64,000 nucleotides of DNA from Brachionus manjavacas (taxonomy: Eukaryota; Rotifera; Eurotatoria; Ploima; Brachionidae): positions 1,054,001 to 1,118,000 of the forward strand of contig JAHQIY010000002.1 of NCBI GenBank assembly GCA_019054805.1. Direction: 5' to 3'. The translations under genes were made by a program, and so were the position numbers. Position 1 is the first letter of the stretch; every line of letters begins with the position of its first letter. Below are positions 61,001 through 64,000 of this stretch, in pieces. The notes under the pieces are model-generated. The model saw only the letters and a program-made list of their open reading frames with translations, was not told the DNA's origin and ran no database searches.

Positions 61001-63482
61001 GCCAAAATAACTTTGTTTTTAAACAAAAAATTAATTCTCATCATGCACACAAAATTAGAAAGTAAGACTTTTTGCTCAGATAATTTTATAAAAAAAAGAT
61101 TTAAAAAAAAATATATATATTTTGAGCTCTATGTTTAGATTATATTAATAATCATGAAAAGACAACTTCTACACTTTTTTTCGATTCTTTTGGATTTTTG
61201 AAATATTTTTTATTTAAAACTGGCTTTTAAAATAAAAGTTAATAGTTGAGAGTTTAGGGATTGAGTTTTTTTTAAATATAAGTGTGAGATTAATTCAGAA
61301 AATCAATGAAAATAATGATATAAAAAATAAAATACAATTGAAATGTTAGATAAATTGAATAAGAAAATATTCGAAAAAATTAATTGATAAGAGAAGGAAA
61401 GAAAGAGAAACTTCGATAAAACAAAAATTTTCCAGTTTTAGTCAAGTTAATATCATGAAAAATCAATTATTGTTTTAAAATGCTTTTCATAAACCATTTT
61501 CTTGGCAATATTGTTTAAATTTTATTAAATATTCATATTTCATCACATTAAACAACATTCATTATTTTTCAACTATATTATTCTTTAAAATTTCATTATG
61601 CTTTTTCCATACTAAAAACAAAGTCCAATTAAACTTTCTAAAATTTAAATGATTTCATTTTACTTATTGTTTACGTTCAATTTTACTAAAAAATTATGTA
61701 TTAAAAATCTTATAAAATTAAAATCTGAGTTATCTTTTGACATACTCGAAGCTCACCTTTAATTTTGTTCAGAGCTCTTTAGTTATTAAGCTGAGTTCGA
61801 GGAAATGATCTCATATATCAGGAACGTTTAATAAATATTTCAGAGCACATCTTTTAAATCTGATAATTTTATTATTTATTTTTAGCTAAAAAGTTTTTTC
61901 TCCAAATTTATTTTAAAAAATATAGAATTAATCATTTGGCTGTCGATGATGAATCACTTTTATTTGGTTCATTGGCTCAAAACAACGAATTCAAAGACGG
62001 CTTTTTAACATATGCCTTACGAAAAGCTTGCAGAGTACAGTTTAAATAAAAAAGAAAAAATTTTGCTTATCTATTTTGTAAAGAATGAAAGCACAACTTG
62101 GCTTTGTTTGGATGGACAAATTTTACCAAACTGGTGTGATAGTTTTAACTCGATTTTTGATTCTGGTCTTTTTATGCAGCTAAAAAATGGCGATCACTTG
62201 AGAAACAATTGCAAGATAGTCTTCGAAACTGGCGATATTTCAAATGCTTCACCATCTCTATTATCAAAAACAGTATTTTAACCATTATTTTTATACAAAA
62301 ATGATAAACAAAAATTCAAGGGCATAATATGCTATGGTGAAGATTTGGTGGGATGGAGGTCTATAGCGAGATCATGGCTTGAGTCTAGGATCCAAAATGA
62401 AGTCCAGGTGAAAATTTTTAATTGACAAAGCAAATCTTTGATAATTTTTTTTCATTTCACTGAAAAAAAATACATTTCAAAGAACATTAGCAATTAACAA
62501 AATTACTTTAACCCAGATCCCTAACTAATATTAAATTTTAGCAAAACTCTTCCCTTAATGTTGCTCAGGTAAGCCATAGAAAACATTTATGCTTTGACAA
62601 GCTTAGTCTAATTTTAGCCTTTAACTTTCATTTTTTGCATTAATCTATTATTGCCTTAAAAAAAGATGAAATAATCAAACTAATTTTATTCTAAACAAAT
62701 AAGTGCCTACAACGATGTTTTAGTAAAACAATGGATGAGATTAGCAACTATTGCTTAAAAGAGTGCAAACCAATGCTTCCAGTATGTGAAGAGAGCTTAT
62801 TTATATCCTGTCTTAATCTATTGGCAGCGATGCTGAATGAAAACACGAACATTGGTGGTGAGGTCCACATAGAAAGATTGTATTTGTACTGTCTTATATG
62901 GACATTTGGAGGGGTGTTGGAACAAAATGATCAGCGTGGTTTCAGTGAATTGCTATATCGTTTGGTTACAGCTCTTCCCGACGACGATCTAAAAAGCTCT
63001 GTTTTTGAGTATTATGTTGACGAGTCTGGTGAATGGGATCTTTGGTCACAGAGGTAAAAATGTCAATTTAATTTACAAGTTTTAAAATGCTAAATATGAA
63101 CTTGCTTAAATCTAGCCCAATCTTAGAACTATGGACTAAGTCTAAGTAAAAAGAAAATAAAAAAAATAAATTCTATTAGTTTAAGGATTGATACTGAGTA
63201 ATAAATAATTTTCATTAAAAATTAAAAATTATATTAATAATAGATTTTTAACGTTACAATTAACACCCTATTAGATTTTAATTAAAATTCTATAAAGGGT
63301 GCCAGAGAACGTGTATATGGATAACATGGATTTATTGGGTAATGTTTATGTAGACACAATTGATTCAATAAGATGTAGAATTTTTCTGGAATTTTGCAAT
63401 CTGGCGCACAAAAATGTAATTCTGTTTGGACCGAGAGGCTGCGGAAAGTCAAAACTTTTACAAGAATTTATTCAAGAATTTG
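46093..63482 (+). CDS. Axonemal dynein heavy chain, DNAH5/DNAH8 type, N-terminal ~2,941 codons (continues beyond the window)
   Basis: Exons: 46093-46611, 46671-46993, 49900-50257, 50304-51165, 51222-51334, 51375-51538, 51589-51709, 51821-51857, 51905-51997, 52047-52221, 52269-52353, 52620-53428, 53536-53753, 55445-57915, 59048-59159, 59500-59696, 59744-59842, 59893-60853, 60902-61061, 61926-62034, 62084-62272, 62321-62407, 62542-62568, 62704-63053, 63298-63482. All are in frame. It is a motor subunit of the ciliary outer arm. Seen: tail (WKIIDAGITDAQNECRDKVK; RNAPPIGGAISWVRQMLKKI), linker (RHWLQVMQVTKSAF; LDKKRRLFPRYYFLSNP), AAA1 (GKPNSGKT, LFDE), AAA2 (GQPCTGKT, WLCLDGQ), start of AAA3 (GPRGCGKS). 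Odd: AAA1 motifs are strongly altered, an acidic/Ser-rich insert lies in the tail (50700-51165), and 62542-62568 is a 9-codon micro-exon. The junction 51335-51374 (40 nt, weak donor) is the least certain; 60458-60511 could be an extra frame-neutral intron. The start is the first ATG; an extra 5' exon is possible. Confidence 0.93.
47408..47509. mobile_element. Truncated copy of the 4722-5205 hAT-type element
   Basis: The reverse complement of 47420-47509 begins TAGTGTTTGAATCCGTGCC, then ...AAGCGGAtagtTaaCCggacAAAATTTTtAGAAACC and TGTCCGCATTAatCGG, following the left end of the 4722-5205 element with scattered changes. The other end was not found, so the copy is truncated. It lies in the 2.9-kb second intron of the dynein gene. 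Confidence 0.75.
49400..49470. repeat. GACTTG-rich dispersed repeat (copy)
   Basis: 'gtcaaagtcctaacttgcacttgacttgtgacttgtgacttttatacaactctg' is the inverse of the 9346-9420 stretch ('cagagttgtttaaaagtaccaagtaagtcc') with several changes. Dispersed and non-coding; in the same dynein intron as the hAT-type copy. Confidence 0.55.
54048..54110 (+). repeat. Solo LINE 3' tail with hairpin and (TTA)n
   Basis: TAGTAGACCGCCCCCGCAAG, then CGTGCTTGTCGTAGCTTATT and AGTATTATTATT, closely matches the 3' end of the LINE at 34490-34540 and the inverse of 7558-7620. It lies in the 1.7-kb dynein intron (53754-55444), the rest of which shows nothing recognisable. Confidence 0.7.
57916..59047. other. 1.1-kb dynein intron, no feature seen
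   Basis: Bounded by GTAAGT and TTTTTTCTTTTTAG, and AT-rich. No coding sequence, inverted repeat or transposon tail that I can recognise. Confidence 0.6.
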
Positions 63483-64000
63483 GTAAAATATTGTTTTAAT
63501 GCTTTAAATTTTGGTTCAAATAGTCAAAAATTTCTATGTTTAAATAATTTTTTATATTTAAATTTAATTGTTTAATTAATTTTAAAAAACTTCCTTAGGA
63601 TGATATTTTTTAAATGTATAAAACGTAAAATAACTTTTTAATAGGTTCAAAGGAATTATTTGTTCTATTCTTTATTTAAGTTTATTTAATCAAAAAAAAA
63701 GTAGAATAGGAAATCATCAAATCTGCTATTACTTCTAATAGAAGAGTTGAATTTTTATATTTTTTGATAATTATTTTATTCTATAAATATACTAAAAAAA
63801 TTCGGTTCAACCAAATATATTGTTTAACTTTAAATGAACGAGAATATGGCATCAAATAAATTCTCTTTAATTTTCTTAATTATAAAAGACAATTTTAGCT
63901 TTAATATCGAAAGCATGGACAAAAGTTGACAAATTTTATAATTAGAGAAAAGAAGGCACTTTATTTTTGTTTGATTTCAAACTTTTGTTTTAATGGCAAT
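63483..64000. other. Start of a further dynein intron
   Basis: The exon ends TTT-G before GTAAAATA at 63483, leaving phase 1. No continuing dynein frame (AAA3 Walker B region) was found up to the window end, so the next exon lies outside. Confidence 0.6.

Noticed and set aside
61926-62281. Apparent frameshift/pseudogene signal in dynein AAA2 (frame changes near 62035 and stop near 62278)
   Set aside because: Both are explained by ordinary 49-nt and 48-nt GT-AG introns (62035-62083 and 62273-62320) that restore a continuous AAA2 sequence.

Overview
This is an AT-rich (roughly three quarters A+T) animal nuclear sequence. The genes contain many short GT-AG introns (about 40-60 nt) plus a few long introns loaded with transposon debris. 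Four protein-coding loci can be reconstructed exon by exon: a TDP-43 (TARDBP) orthologue on +, an eIF5A gene on -, a PDE8-type cyclic-nucleotide phosphodiesterase on -, and the first ~2,940 codons of a DNAH5/DNAH8-type axonemal dynein heavy chain on + that runs off the right edge. A fifth locus on - is an unrecognised, very Lys/Asn/Glu-rich 5-exon gene with internal 22/23-residue repeats. Base composition, intron size and the style of a GPCR pseudogene suggest a lophotrochozoan-type small invertebrate, most likely a rotifer (monogonont such as Brachionus). That placement is inference and was not tested by search.

Layout. 1-2.7 kb: a 932-bp foldback element with 136-bp inverted repeats packed with GGTCAC/GTGACC motifs, lying next to an older dispersed repeat. 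2.7-7.2 kb: TDP-43 in five exons; its 2.9-kb third intron holds a decayed reverse-transcriptase (RT) fragment that was itself interrupted by a small hAT-type element with a clean 8-bp target duplication. 7.4-9.8 kb: foldback and LINE-tail debris. 9.8-10.35 kb: eIF5A. 10.9-14.4 kb: foldback elements, an 80% GC hairpin patch, a second element with hAT-like 8-bp duplications, and an RT relic. 15.1-23.5 kb: PDE8, with a LINE 3' fragment inside one intron. 23.5-31.3 kb: no recognisable gene. 31.3-32.1 kb: a GPCR pseudogene. 33.3-38.4 kb: two LINE remnants, one with a minisatellite that grew inside its RT domain. 38.9-42.6 kb: the Lys-rich repeat gene. 42.9-43.1 kb: a relic of a dynein exon pair. 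44.1-44.5 kb: a weak small-gene candidate. 46.1-63.5 kb: the dynein heavy chain.

The genes do not form one pathway. TDP-43 (RNA processing), eIF5A (translation) and PDE8 (cAMP breakdown) are housekeeping or signalling genes. The dynein heavy chain belongs to ciliary motility. The most biologically unusual item is the dynein: its tail and linker align well with DNAH5, but the normally near-invariant AAA1 ATPase motifs are heavily altered, and a decayed copy of its first two exons sits 3.5 kb upstream. No new defence or mobile system is clearly demonstrated. The foldback elements, the GC hairpin patch and the repeat-bearing gene are the best leads for something undescribed.
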